Assembly (NCBI RefSeq): GCF_029784155.1 | Contig: NC_073693.1 | Coordinates: 289,078,875-289,142,874, forward strand | Length of the DNA stretch: 64,000 nt | From: Uranotaenia lowii | Lineage: Eukaryota > Arthropoda > Insecta > Diptera > Culicidae | Direction of reading: 5' to 3' | The notes under the pieces: model-generated | Databases searched by the model: none | What the model saw: only the letters and a program-made list of their open reading frames with translations | What the model was told of the DNA's origin: nothing | Part shown: positions 13,146 to 25,149 of the stretch, one piece after another | How the letters are laid out: each line of letters begins with the position of its first letter | How positions within the stretch are numbered: position 1 is the stretch's first letter | Made by a program: the position numbers and the translations under genes

Positions 13146-13939
13146 GACATTGATATTGACGAATTTTAGATAATAAAAATGATTTCAAAGAAGTTCTTGA
13201 GAAACGAATTTAAAAATCAAGTTTTACTAAATAAGATGTACTGATCTTTGGATTGAAATTCGAAAATCCAGCTAAAGTTCTACATATATGAATTTTAAAT
13301 ACTGATCATAATATATGAATCATAACTTAAATAACTTTTACAAATTTCATTTATTTTTAGAAGGTTTAGCAAAGCACTTGTAAAAATTGAGGGTTACATA
13401 GAGATTTCGATCGCTAGCCAGGAATTAACATATTTCATCCAAAATTGAACCAATTTCTTAAATAAAATTGAAGTTTCTGAACAAGGTCTCTATGACTTTG
13501 GAAAGCTGAAAAACAATCAAAATGCTGAAGACAATAACTTGGATATAAATCACGTTCCCAATTTTTTATAAACTTTGTAAACTAGTTTAATCAATTTCAG
13601 AACAAAGCCAGCTTTTTAAAGCAATGATGGATTTTTTGAAGTACATTTTTTTTAGTTGGTAACCACAGGTGGTAAATCCCGGTATACGGATTGTATTCCA
13701 AGGCACGGCGAGCCACCGCGTCCCCCCAGTTTGCTACTCTGGGTCCATGGGTACAATGGGAAGACTCATGATATACTCCGTGTATACCCCCTACTCCCTA
13801 AACTCCACCTGGGGCCGCAGACCTGGTTCCCACCTCGAACTGTTAAGTACACTATGATAGTGGGAGGTCTATTCGCGCTAATGCGCTCCAAGGCAATACT
13901 CATTAACGAGACCACTTTCAGCAGAACCTCTCATCCTTA

Positions 13940-14280
13940 CTACTCGACGCCTGAACTCTCTTCTAACGACTTGAAAACCGACATCTCCTCACAATGACTC
14001 GAGATTCCCACACAAACCTCTCCTCTGCACGATTCAAGGCTCGAACTCTCTTCTAACGACTTGAAATCTGACCCCTCCTCGTAATGACTCGAGGTGACCA
14101 CTTGTACCTCTTTTCTTGTTGATAAGGGGCCTGATCCATGCTCTTACGACTCGAGACCCGACCACTCACCATTAAGACTCGGGGTTGACCACACAAACCT
14201 CTCCGCCGGTAGGTTTGAGGCCTGACCTCTCCTCTAACGACTCGAGGCCCGACCTCTTATCTTCAGGATTCGAGGTTTGC
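13940..14280. repeat. Four tandem units of about 90 bp in the R1 3' UTR
   Basis: Units begin near 13961, 14051, 14142 and 14232. Each contains TAACGACTYGA and, about 40 bases later, a second ACTCGAG-like phrase, with intervening ACAAACCTCTCC-type spacers. Divergence between units is moderate. Confidence 0.7.
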
Positions 14281-15180
14281 CACCTTGCCCGTCGTGCGCC
14301 TGTTCGAGAGCAGCTTATCCTAGACTCGCGCCTGTCACGGCACACGCGCGGGACTTAACGCAACGACTCGGATGATTCCCGACAAAGAAGTCATCCTACT
14401 ACGACTCGAATGGCTCACCCGGCGTCGAGAGCCACTCTACTCGTGGGTATTCCCCGAACGTGGAATAACCCTTTCCCAACGATTTCCACTGCGAAGATGG
14501 TCGAGTCTTATCACGGCAGCTTCTGTCGTTGAGAACCACCCTACTCGGATACTCCCCGAAGGTTGAGCATCCTACGCACGAACGCGGCACACCCACGACA
14601 TCCGCTACGCATAAAGTGTTGCCTTATTTTTGTAGCTTCAAACCGTGGGGTCGGACGCACTCTACTCGACAGCCCCCAGTCGATGGGGTCAGTCTACTCC
14701 GACCGTTGTCCGGTCTTCTTTATCCCCCTTGGCTGCCATCCCTAGGATTTTTGGCGCGCGGATTTTTCTGCCCGTTGTGTGCCAGATCGAGAACAGCTTA
14801 TCCTGGACTCGCGCCTGTCACGGCACATGTTCGGGACTTTGAACGCTACGACACGGATGTTTCCCGACGGTGACGACATCCTACTCCGACTCTAGAGGCT
14901 CGCCCGGCATCGAGAGCCTCTCTACCCTTAGGATTTCCCCGACAGTGGTTAACCCTCTTCCCTCGAGGTCCGCTACGAGGAAGGTAAAGTCTTATCCCCG
15001 CAGTTTCCCCCTTAGGAAGCGGCACTACTCGGATACCCCCGACATTGGGGTATCCTAAGTACACACGTTCGCGGCGCACTCCTGACCTCCGCTACGCAGA
15101 AGATGATGCATTATCTTTGTAGCTTCGATCAAGCGATCGGACGCACACTACTCAGATGCTCCCCGTCGATGGAGTCATCC
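14280..15180. repeat. Two tandem units of about 485-490 bp in the R1 3' UTR
   Basis: CAGCTTATCC, then GACTCGCGCCTGTCACGGCA, occurs near 14312 and again near 14797. CCGCTACGCA with TTTGTAGCTTC follows near 14600 and 15089. Other matched phrases keep the same offset of 484-489 bases. The second unit ends at the stop of the ORF2 fragment, so the 3' UTR is built from one duplicated block plus the 90-bp array. Confidence 0.7.
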
Positions 15181-15912
15181 TACACCGTTCGCGGACTGCC
15201 GTTCTTTCCAGCTCCTCTGCAGGCCAGTCATGATCCGGGTGAACCCATCGCTGACCGCATGCCAAGTGTTGGAATCCGTACACATCCTCTGTACAACGTT
15301 ATTTGCTGTCGTGTCGGGTCCACAGGCGGCAAATATGGAAGTACGTACCGCCGCAAACCTCGGACAGACAAACACCACATGCTCGGGTGTTTCTTCTTCG
15401 TCACCACAATCTGGACAATATGGCGAAGCCACATGTCCAAACCGGTAGTGGTACTTCATGAAGCATCCATGACCAGTCAGAAATTGCGTCATATAGAAGT
15501 CCACTTCACCGTGCCTTCTTCCGATCCAGCTCCCGATGTGCGGGATCAGACGATGGGTCCACCTTCCTCTCGTTGAGCTGTCCCACAGCTGCTGCCAGTC
15601 GGACATCGAGCAATAGACATCCTCCTCAAGCAAAACCGAGATGGGCATGACACCCTCAACTACACAGGCGGCTTCGGATGACATGGTCTGGTATCCGCTG
15701 ATAACCCGCAGGTTCATCAGCCGCTGAACGCTGCTAAGTCGCTGCAGGTTACAGTTTCTTACCAGGGCCTGCCTCCAGGCCGCTGCTCCGTACCGCAAGA
15801 TCGATGTGGTCACACTTGCTAGAATCCTCCTTTTGCTACTTCGGATGGCCGAGGAGTTCGGCATCATCCGTGTGAGTGCGGCCGTGGCCATTGCCACTCT
15901 CTTGTACACGGA
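15175..15912 (-). pseudogene. R1-type ORF2, C-terminal fragment of reverse transcriptase protein
   Basis: About 244 residues remain of an ORF2 protein that would normally exceed 1000. The fragment has the post-RT region: a conserved AAWRQAL-type segment, RWTHRLIP, then FLTGHGCF followed by YRFGHVASPYC. Next comes a C-terminal zinc-knuckle-like motif CPDCGDEEETPEHVVFVC (CX2CX8HX4C). This order is characteristic of R1-clade elements. The endonuclease and the catalytic RT motifs are missing because the copy is 5' truncated, so it cannot act by itself. The remaining frame has no internal stop, which suggests a fairly recent insertion. The first ATG-like codon is not a natural start. Confidence 0.8.
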
Positions 15913-18560
15913 AAAGTAGCCAAATTTGTCTCCCGGTCAAAGCGCTTATCTTAGCTTTTTCTACGTTAAACCTCGCCGGATGTTCTACTTGAAATTCCAC
16001 AACGTTTGATTCAATATGTGAATCTTTTCCTCTGTAAAGTGGTCAAGATTGAACTTGTAACACATTTTCACCTTGGTTGAGTAGTTAAAGGTTACTCGGT
16101 CCTTTGCAACGTTGAGACAGGCAGGCTACCAGTACATGTACATGAGTACATATTTGGTAACAGGTGTATAGAACTTTTCGGTAAATAAATACGAGACGGA
16201 TTAGGTTTATAATATAGTTTAAAAAAAAGTTTAAGGTTCTTGTCAATAATATTTTTCAAAATTATTGACCAATCAAAGCTAATAAAAACAAAATGCCAAA
16301 AAAATTTCAATAATACTATAGAAATTTTAACTTTTTTTGCAAATAATATACCTTAAACGTTTTCAACAAGATGCAGTCAATATGCCAGTGATTTATCGAA
16401 ACTTGAATCATTGCCACCCTTCACATAAAAATCGCTTTCGACTAAATATGCTGCCAAAAACATCCGTTAGCTGTTGCAGTTCCAACGAAGCAAAAATAAA
16501 CACACCACACTGGTACAATAAAAATCAATTTCAGAACAAAAACGACCATGATGGCTCGCTGGCTCGTCATGTTCCCAATTCACAAAAACCACATAACCAA
16601 ATTCAAAAACATGCAAAAAAAAGCAAATATTTGTCCACTGGCTGGGTGGCTGCTGAGAAGACTGAATTTCACTTTTCTCCGATCGTTCCAGTAGAAATAC
16701 TCTGCTCCTGACAGCTCGACATGGGCAATATGTCTAGAATTTTCATTTCCATTCCACTATGATCTTATTTGGGTTTCAGGGATTGCGATTGGTGGGACTC
16801 CGCAGAGTGAATGAAGAGTTCTTTCATCATCGAAGCTAATCAAAAGTTATGCGAATGACTTGGGTTTTTACTCACTCATTGGTTGTTTTTTCTCTGCATA
16901 CAATGTTATTCACATTTATCGATAAGATTGGTTAGTTTGAAATTTTAGTAAGCAAATTGAGTTCCCAGAGACGGACGATTGACATTTTTCGAATGGGAAA
17001 AACCGGGAAAATAGTGCATTTCACTGTCAAGTCGCATTTGCTCGGGAGCAAAACGGCAGCAGAGCGAATAAAATTGACGTTGTAGAAAAATGTGTTATTT
17101 GCATGAGTGCAAAGTACATGTACTTCTACTACTGAACTCTTCCAGCTGGGGAAGTCCCCGATGCATCATTGAACTGACAGGAACCGGAGAGTGTAAGTGT
17201 GTTTTTTTTGCATCCAATGGACATGTTACAGAGCACAGTTGAATGGAAACGTTTCCTTAATAAGACAGATAAATGACTCCCTTTTGAATAATTTGAAATG
17301 TAAAATAATGCACAAAAGAAGCGATTCTGATGGTTTCCATATGTTTTTCTTAATAAATTCTGTCATAAGTTCTTCAAAATAATTCACAGGAAAATCTGCT
17401 TCAAGCTCTTTCCTGAAAAGAGAAATTCCATGGAGGATAATGTCACACAGAAAAATTCGATTTTTTTTTGTATTACAATTTTCCAAATTTCAAACAGAAT
17501 ATTCTGAACTGCTGAAATAATTGCTCAATCGGATGCTGTTTTGGTGAAGCAGCATAATCGAAATTCACAAACCAGAAGTCATCTCAATGATGCTAACCAC
17601 TTTAGAAAAGTGAAGTGGTGGATTGTGACCAGGCCAGGCTACATCCCAGAATGCCTCCGGGGCATTTCTCGACCCAAAGTACGGAAAACGAGCCCCCGGA
17701 TGCTTAAAGCTGTGCTACAATCTATTCGAAATAGTTAGCTGCTGGCTGCCCCCACTTGTTTGTGGTCAAGCCTGGTTTCCGTGTAAAAGGTTGAATGCTT
17801 TGGCGGTCCAGCAAGCAATTTAAATAGGTTTTGGTTTAGGGAATATGCCCCTGAAGGCAAGCAGATCCGTAACATAATCCTCTATTCACTCCCGTTTTCA
17901 TTTTTAAAGCTTTGGTTGAAATTCCTTATCAGGTTTAGTTTATTTGATGAACTGTATGGAGATGATAACAATGAGTTCATAGGGATGAGAAATATTTAAA
18001 CAATATTGAGATTGCTTATTGAGGTTCTAAAAATTTTCTTGTTCGCGATTGTAAGGAAAGAGGGCATCCTTTCGCATTAATATTGAAAATTTTTCCCGCT
18101 CAAGTTACAGAAATGGTTATAAAGAAACAATGACAAACTGTCAACATTTAAGATCAAAATTATAACAACAGTACAAAGGGGTTTTCAAAATAGGTCTATA
18201 GTTAATCCACGTTTATCTTTTTTTGGGTGAGCAATATGAGCAAGAATCATCATATGTGAGTATAAATTGAAATCATTTTAACGATTATATTGCATCGCAC
18301 ATAGAATTAAAAAATGATACAAAAAAGAAACGGCAGAGAATATTCAGTAATGTATGTAACGTACGTACATCAAGTTTAATTAATCTTATAATTTATTTCT
18401 ATGCTTATTAAAAAACCGGATTGGTCGTACAAAATGATAAATGGTTGTCTGTCTGTACAAGTTGATGACCATTGCTTGATATCATACCTAGCAAATGTCA
18501 AAATGTTGAACATGGCGGAAAACGGAGATTTAAAACGTCGTTGTATTTAATTTTTTATTG
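15913..18560. other. Non-coding stretch with less AT-rich patches
   Basis: Patches at 16.36-16.86 and 17.04-17.85 kb are compositionally more balanced and share no visible repeat with other parts of the window. The open frames there (for example 16337-16711 and 17541-17738, plus strand) show no recognisable domain. They may be conserved intronic or intergenic DNA. Confidence 0.4.
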
Positions 18561-18562
18561 CA

Positions 18563-18657
18563 ACTAGCTGACCGGCAAACTTTGTTGAGTCTTGGAATAT
18601 TCCCAAATTATTCATTTAATTAGGCGTGAAATCATTATTTAAAGCATGGATCACTAC
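18563..18657 (+). repeat. TAGCTGACC-type dispersed repeat, short copy
   Basis: ACTAGCTGACCGGCAAACTT at 18565-18584 matches the start of related segments near 52757 (AGCTGATTTTACCCGG) and 60538 (AGCTGACCCTGTAAACTT). Such a phrase begins a widespread insect repeat. The class is not resolved from this window. Confidence 0.4.
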
Positions 18658-19427
18658 AAATCTGGACGCATTCTATCTCGGAGCTATATAAACAAAATAA
18701 AAATGTTTTGTACTCAAATTGTTGGGGTTTTACTGCACTTTTAAGGAAAAATAATAAAAAAATTATTCCAATGTTGTTTTGATGAAATTTAGAACTTACC
18801 GTCGAGTACCACTCTTCATAGTTTGGATACCCTATTCACTGACCTCAGCGGCCATTTTGTTCCACAATCTCTTCATCTCTGTTGCATCCCGAGTCGTCCT
18901 ACCATTTTTCTTCATCTTCTGCTTGACAATTGCCCTACATTTTTCGATAGGGCGGAATTGAGGGCAGTTGGGTGAGTTGATGTCCTTTTCGACAAAATCC
19001 AACCGTTGGCCTGATACCACTGTAGTACCTCTTCACTGTAGTGGCAGCTAGCCAAACTTTACTGGTCTTTTGTGGATCTAATGTAAGGAAAACACATTTT
19101 TCAGGCACTCCTCCTTGTACATTTCGGAGACTATGGTCTTGTTTTTCACAAAAAACCGGGGTTTTTTCGTGCGCAGCTCCAAATATCTTGCCAAAATCAG
19201 ATTTTGAGATTTTTGAACCAGACTACATCGGGTTTTTGGCGTGGGTGTCCAAAATTAATTTTCGTCTCGCAGCTTCTAACACGTGTAACTTTTTTCAAAC
19301 AAAACTAATCGAATCGTAATGAAATTTTCAGCGCTGATAGAGGAAACATTTCTGAACAAAGTACTGTCAAAAATTCTAGATCCAACAACTAGGAGCGCTA
19401 TGGTATAATAAACAGTGCGTCCAGATT
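18658..19427 (-). mobile_element. Decayed, internally deleted DD37E (mariner-type) transposon
   Basis: The ends AATCTGGACGCA (18658-18669) and its reverse complement (19416-19427) form the terminal inverted repeats. Between them on the minus strand lie remnants of a DD37E transposase and, near the right end, the subterminal phrase ACTAGGAGCGCTATGG. The same phrase occurs (ACTAGGAGCGCCACAATG) inside the right end of the better preserved element at 50433-51735. At about 770 bp it lacks the first half of the transposase. Confidence 0.7.
18832..19165 (-). pseudogene. DD37E transposase, C-terminal remnant
   Basis: Reading the minus strand downward from about 19165 gives pieces similar to the second half of the 50.5-51.6 kb transposase: a segment like FVKNKTIVSEMYKEECL, then a damaged stretch, then NSPNCPQFRPIEK and KNGRTTRDATEMKRLWNKMA. 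The catalytic Glu of the PIEK motif is present, but the residues around the second Asp are disrupted. The N-terminal HTH domain and first Asp are absent. Frames change at least once near 19020-19060. Confidence 0.7.
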
Positions 19428-19521
19428 ATGTTCTTGGAACTGGATCGGCACCGTAAAATGGGGGTGAATCAGGACAGTTTACGGAGTGTTTTTTGTAATA
19501 TTTCTGTAAAATTATATTAGG

Positions 19522-20437
19522 TAGGGGAATGTCGGGTAAGACGGACACCCTAAGGTAGAATCGCAATAGAAAATCAGATATTGCTATTTTCATCGCAATT
19601 TTCGTTCAGATGGACAGTTTAGGTTGTTTGCTATCAAATTAACCATTGGAATTAGTAAATTTCCTTCATCAAGACTGTTTTTCTAGCTATCTAAAAAATG
19701 CTTGCAAATTACACTTTTCAAAAATGGTCGGGTAAAACGGACACTACTCAGAAAAGGTACATTTTGTCGAAAAAATTGCTGTGGAAGTGGAGATTTTTGT
19801 GAGTTAAGTATTTGAAAACGTTTTTAAATCAAAATGGACCCAACAGATGCGAAAAAAAATGGTTTCGGAATTTCGTAATTTATAGAAGATTTCTTCACTG
19901 GAGATCCTGTTTTTACAGTTATTATGGCCTGTTTGAGATGCTGAGTGCTTTTCCGCCGTAATTGCTCTTGTCAAGGTCTTCTGAAGGCATATGGAGGATC
20001 ATATCGATGAAAAATATAAAATACCTGGAGAAACTTATGTGTCCGATTTACCCGACCTTGAGGTGTCCGTCTTACCCGGCTTAGTAACTTTTTTTCAAAA
20101 CGTTTGTTGTTTAAGCCCTTTGACCGAAATTTGTTGATTTTCCTCCAAATGGTTGCCAAATGCCTAATAAACATTCTGCCTTTAAAAACGGTTGACAATT
20201 TCGAAAATTTTGCGAGTAATGAACTATTTTATGAGGAGAGAAAATTACATCAAATAATGGATCCTCAAAGTTTCTGTTTGTTTTGTTTACTTTTATGGGA
20301 CCTTGCTTGATATAAACAAACAAAGGGTCTCGACGATGTTGATACACTTAGGCGAACATATTTTCATCATTAGATAAGTGCCATACATTGTAAATCTCGA
20401 AATATTGAAAGTGTCCGTTTTGTCCGACATTCCTCTA
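19522..20437. mobile_element. MITE with TAGGGGAATGTCGGG termini and repeated internal copies
   Basis: The left end TAGGGGAATGTCGGGTAAGA (19522) continues to CGGACACC. The right end (20411-20437) is its inverted copy: GTGTCCGTTTTGTCCGACAT then TCCTCTA. Similar phrases recur inside: GGTCGGGTAAAACGGACAC near 19727, and two inverted versions near 20041-20085. The element is either nested (a smaller copy inside a larger one) or has repeated subterminal motifs. No protein is encoded. Confidence 0.7.
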
Positions 20438-21734
20438 TACTTTAAAAAGACACAATCGATGAAAAAAAATTCTATCTATTTTGAACAGCTTTTCACCCTC
20501 CAAGTGGGGCGAAAAGAATAATCAAGGAATACATTTATTTTAGCTTCCATCGTATTGAACGTGGATCAGGTTTGTTCAGCGTTGTTTTTCGCTTTGCAGA
20601 TATTTTTTTTTTTATACCTTCTCGCTATAATCACCTTCAATCATATTTGAAGAAATTTTCAACGAAAGCTGAAAGCGAATATCTTGCGATGTTTTTTTCG
20701 TTCTAAATAATGTTTTTCGTTTGCAGATGATCCTAGAAACTGTTCTATCCAATTTCAACTAACCCGAAGAAAAGTGCGCCAAATAATATTCTATTGAACT
20801 GTGTTGCCATTTTTAGCAGTTTTAATCAACTGCCTTCCGCACTTATCTCCAAAATCTTTTGAAACTATTTTTTAATTTGTAATATTTTTAAACAACACTC
20901 CATGGTATGAACTTTGGCATTTTTTTTTGCTTCAAATAAACACTTATTTAAATTTTTTTAACAAATTTCCCAATCACATTTTGTTTCTCGTTATCTGTTA
21001 CATGAAGTGCGTATTTTGGATTATATGATCATCTTTTCACTTTTTATTTGATAAAGTTTTTCAAAATGTAAATGATTTTGTAATGAATAAAGAAAATGAG
21101 GACATTGAAAGTATCCTACAAATTCTGATTCAGACCAACTTCAAATCATAGGATCATGATATCTATTTTTAACAAAAAGGAAAACTCTCAATTTACGTAG
21201 AGAATTCTACCATTTTTTATTTCTTCGTTTCATCTCTTTTTTTAAATTCAAACACGCGTTTTAAGGGTCTGTTAATTAATTTGGGAACGTCTACTTTTTC
21301 TTGACTTTTTATTATATTTTCTATCGTACCTTTTGAATTTCTGAAGTGAAACGATTTTTTTTATAATTTTTCAAATTAAAATTTTTAACGATGAAAAATG
21401 AGTTTTTTTTCTGGTTTGATGATAATAGAATAATAAATTAAATTGAAATAGTCAAATTTTGTTCAGATTGTTTGAGTTTTTTCTCATGAATGTTCAAAAT
21501 CAGGGTTAAGAAACATGTAATTCAAATTTTTAAACGATGATCTAATAATTTGATGTTCATTGTGATGTTGAATAAAGTATCAGAAATGAAATAGAAAGTT
21601 TTCCCCTCAAATCTAAATCAGTTTTCATAAATTATTACTTTTGAGGGTAAACCAATGTTTTATAGCACTTATTATCAACATTTTCTTTTGTAGTTATTTC
21701 TCCTATTACTGATATTTTGCTTCAAACTCTCTTT
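20438..21734. other. AT-rich stretch without genes
   Basis: Long T and A runs and short frames only. No repeat boundary or gene is recognised. Confidence 0.5.
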
Positions 21735-22003
21735 TTCTAAAAAATAAACTTTTTTCAACGTATTCTATCGAAGATTTTGAATAGTATTATAGGCTTTCAA
21801 AAAACCCTCCATGATTGTTTTTATGAAAATTGCTTATAAATTTGTTTTTGTTTTAATTTTTATTTGAGAATGAATATGAGAATAAACCCGAGTAAAATCC
21901 AGACTTTTCCAACGAAATCTGCGCAACCAGGCCGGATCGGACTTTTCCTAAATTTGATATTAAAAATCCGGGCAAACCCGCTAAAACCGGGCAATCTGGT
22001 AAC
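21735..22003 (+). mobile_element. hAT-type MITE (TAAGGTTGCC family), left-truncated copy
   Basis: From about 21735 the sequence is collinear with the right two-thirds of the MITE at 26143-26594: the ATCGAAGATTTTGAA region, then CATGATTRTTTTTATAAAA, then blocks rich in CCGGGCAA. It ends GGGCAATCTGGTAACC. The left terminus is absent, so the copy is truncated. Confidence 0.65.
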
Positions 22004-22597
22004 CATACAAATAGTTTTACAACCTTCAAAAAAGTTAAAAAAAATTAAAATCTTGAATATTGAATACTCATACACTATTACTAATAATGTTATCTAATCA
22101 CGTTTTTAAAAAATGCAGTCCCAGAGAGTTGAATCTTAGTACAAATATGTTTTCAATTTTTCCAAAAATTTTATGGAGCATATCTCCAAATTTGAGGACA
22201 ATCATTTTCAGATTCAATGCCCGATTGTACATTAGAAATTTGGGTCGGTCAAGAAAGTTTACAATTTTTTTTTCTAATTCAAGTGGCAGTTTTTATCGAT
22301 TTTTTATTTAATTGTCGAAACAAAACTAATGAATCGTTATATTTTTCATGATTTTTTTTCTTAATTATATTATATGTTATTCTGATAATAGTCGATATTA
22401 CTAAATTTTGCCTACAATTATCATTTGTGGTTCCATTTGTCTTATCTAAATTTGGCTGTTTACCGTTTCTTTAGTTATAAAATTGAACAGAGATAAACTT
22501 TATTCCGTAAGAATATACATCAAATTATAATTTTAGTCATTAACAATTTAATAGATGATGAGGAGTGAAAAAGTTACGCGATAACGTTCAATAAACA
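22004..22597. other. AT-rich stretch without genes
   Basis: No gene is seen. On the minus strand an AATAAAGTTTATCTC phrase near 22500 could be a polyadenylation signal related to the island at 22.6-23.0 kb, but this is speculative. Confidence 0.4.
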
Positions 22598-23030
22598 TTA
22601 TGCAGCGAAGATCATAAACCTACTTACCGTATATTGAACAACATGGTTTGAAATAATGTCAACAAAGAAGTTGAAAAGGAAAAGACGAAAATATATAATC
22701 GGCGCGAATCGGAAGAAAGACGTGCCCGCGATCGCCCTTTTAACGAGAAAAAACGGGTTCGGTAGATTGCGCGGATAGTGCCGTAGATTGTGCGGATGTT
22801 CGGTAGAAGGTTCGGATATGGAACACATCCAAAATATCCATCCCTTCATCTCTTTTGGAATTGTGCGATTAGTTCTCCAAAAAATCGCCACTGAAGGATC
22901 CTCGTGAACCAGCGGAACGCCACGGAGAAGTCCAGCTCTGCAGTTGAAGGAAGAAACTTTCAACCCCCCTTGGTGATACTCTCCAACGACCTTTTTGGAC
23001 CGTTAGAGAAAACGGAGATAACCCCGACCT
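22598..23030 (-). other. GC-richer island with splice-like borders, function unknown
   Basis: On the minus strand this island is bounded by an acceptor-like ACTTACAG near 23029 and a donor-like CG|GTAAGT near 22630. It contains short imperfect repeats of the type CGCACAATCTACGGCAC. A frame of about 120 codons crosses it but has no ATG start in place and no recognisable domain. It could be a non-coding exon, part of a solo LTR, or chance. I do not call a gene. Confidence 0.3.
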
Positions 23031-24035
23031 ACTGTAAGTAGTCATCAATAGAATTGTTAAAAAGTTATTAATTCCATTTGATAAATTTGCAAGTCACATA
23101 ACTTTTATAATGAGAATGTTACTTTATTAACAATATTTTCGTTACATGTGTTTACAGCATTTTATTTTCAAAATATATGAAGGTTTCGTATTGTCACTTT
23201 AATTCAATCCCTTTCAACATAATTTGAAAAATATCAAAGGTAAGGTAAGGATCGAAAAATGTATTTTGAACTTAGTCTGAACTTAGAAGCTTAACTGATC
23301 GGCTGTTCCAGAAGTTTGTTCATGAAAATGCCCCAAATTTGTATGAGAAACGTGACTTCAACCATGGTGAGCCTTCAATTTTAAAGGAATTCTCAGACAT
23401 TTTATTATAGAGTAATTTGAAAACCAGTTTTTCACTCGCCGGTTTCTTTTAAATATAGTATTTAATACAGCTTTATCTTTAAGCATATTTCTTCCGTAGA
23501 CCGCGTTTTGATTGAATCTATGATAAAAAAAAGTCATAAGACTTCAAATATAATTGAAATGAATAAACTTAAATTTCAGTACTTCAAAACAAATTTTTAA
23601 AGTTCGAAAACTTTTTTTTTCATACCTTTTATAGAACTGTGGTCCTCTTACTACATGTTTATCATTATTTGAGCTTTGAAATAGTCATATTTAAAAGAAA
23701 TAGGTCTATAGATACAAAAAATATAAGGTAAAAACTAGAGTTTCGTTAAAAACATTACAGGTTTGTTTCGTGACCTCATCCCGTAGTCCAATCTAATCAA
23801 AGGGTCAAAGGGTCCACGTCATTTATTCAGTCTTTAAAGCCTAAATCGGCTAAGACGGTGTATGTCTTTAAAAAAGGGTCCTTCATGAAGAAATAGTTTA
23901 AGTGCTCGCTAAGCGTTTAAGTGATAGCTCGATTGGATATCTGCCAAAAAGGAAAAAAATACCTGTAAAACAAGCAAAAAAAAATCAGCAATTTATTTAA
24001 GTCAATTTGAGTCTTAATCACTTATATAATATCTT
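23031..24035. other. AT-rich stretch without genes
   Basis: No coding sequence or clear repeat is seen. Confidence 0.5.
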
Positions 24036-24604
24036 TAGGGGGAAGAAGGGTCTAACACTTTCAAAAAATCGATTTTTTAATTTTTTTTTTATTATTGTAA
24101 AACATTTCAAGAATGTTGTGTCAAAGTTTCAAGTCAATCGAAGCAAAACTGTAGAAATTATAGGCCTTTATCTCCTCTTATCTAACACTGCAATAATACT
24201 GCAAGCAGAAACTCCAAACGCGTTTTTCTCGAAAGCACATTTTTAAAATCAGTGGACATTGTCATTTGAAAACTACTTCACCGATTCTTTTCAAATTTGG
24301 AACATAATTGCTATATATAAAATACCAAACCATAACGATTTTTTTTACATTGGGGAGATTTTACAGATAAGAAACGGCGGATTTTTTCGTGAAAAATCGT
24401 TGTTTTTACTTCAAACAGACACAAAAATTTCATAAAAATTTTTTTTAACTTAAATAAAATCGTTGGAGTCCAGAAAAACATCTATTAAAATATTTTCTTT
24501 TTAACAATGCCTTGTGTAATGCAAAAAAATTGAATACATTTGTTTGAAAAAAAAAAATCGTGAAAATGGTGTTTTTTTACCCGTTAGACCCTACTCCCCC
24601 CTTA
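24036..24604. mobile_element. MITE with TTAGGGGGA-type termini
   Basis: The left end TTAGGGGGAAGAAGGGTCTA (about 24035) and the right end, in reverse complement TTAAGGGGGGAGTAGGGTCT, form imperfect inverted repeats. The layout (G-rich tip, then GGGTCTAAC) resembles the tips of the MITEs at 6.46, 19.52 and 33.98 kb, though the interiors differ. No protein is encoded. Confidence 0.6.
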
Positions 24605-24844
24605 AAATTAATTACTTTTCCGTTCGGAAACTATCCTTCAGATGTTTCAATTTAATCCACTCAATGAGATGCATCAGGTCGAAATTTGCCAAAATTTCGG
24701 TTTTCAATGACTCCAAAGCCACCATTCATCCAAACGGATCCACCATTCTAGACGCTGCATGGCTGTTGCTGGAAACGAATGTCCACCTCTGCTGGCACCC
24801 TCGGCGGTACAATTGAGTTGATTTATTGCAAGAAATGATATTAC

Positions 24845-25073
24845 TTATCTCCGATGGCATCTCATCCGACAGTTTGAACACATTCTGCCCGCTCATACGA
24901 ATGGCCGATGGCCGAAATGCGTTGTAGATATGCAACACATTCAACGGGGCCACATCAACGCGAGACATCTCTCTGGAGCCACCCTTCGCCGGATAGCAAA
25001 TATTTCGCCTGTCATTCTTCCGAACGGACAACCGATTGTCCAAAATTGTACTCATCCTTCCGCTTCGACGACC
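24845..25073 (-). CDS. Candidate internal exon of an unidentified cellular gene
   Basis: On the minus strand a pyrimidine-rich tract ending CCAACTTTTCAG precedes a 229-bp segment that stays open in the frame starting GGT CGT CGA at 25073. It reaches a possible donor at AA|GTAATA (GT at 24844-24843); this donor is weak and the phase at its end would be 1. The 76-residue product is basic and polar, contains SGRMSTILDNRLSVRK and SRVDVAPLNVLHIYNAFR, and is free of low-complexity sequence. Its base composition and codon use look coding, unlike the AT-rich flanks. The open frame continues past the donor to about 24726. I do not recognise the protein. No partner exon is identified in the window, so it may be an isolated exon of a gene with long introns, or a decayed copy. 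Confidence 0.35.
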
Positions 25074-25149
25074 CTGAAAAGTTGGCAGTAACAGTTGCTT
25101 TAAATTAAAAAGAAATAAAACTTTTATGTAAATTTCCCTACGTTCGGTC

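Larger units (their letters stand above)
13645..15912 (-). mobile_element. 5'-truncated R1-clade non-LTR retrotransposon
   Basis: The element runs on the minus strand. It starts abruptly near 15912 inside ORF2, ends the reading frame at 15175, continues through a 1.5-kb GC-rich 3' UTR and ends in a run of nine A on its own strand (13645-13653). Severe 5' truncation with an oligo(A) tail is typical of target-primed reverse transcription. The protein part resembles the R1 clade. The GC-rich 3' UTR contrasts strongly with the AT-rich host DNA and is built largely from two kinds of tandem repeat, listed separately. Confidence 0.75.

Noticed and set aside
13656..15576. Several plus-strand frames of 110-157 codons in the GC-rich region
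   Set aside because: They are antisense to the R1-type 3' UTR and ORF2 and arise from the high GC content.
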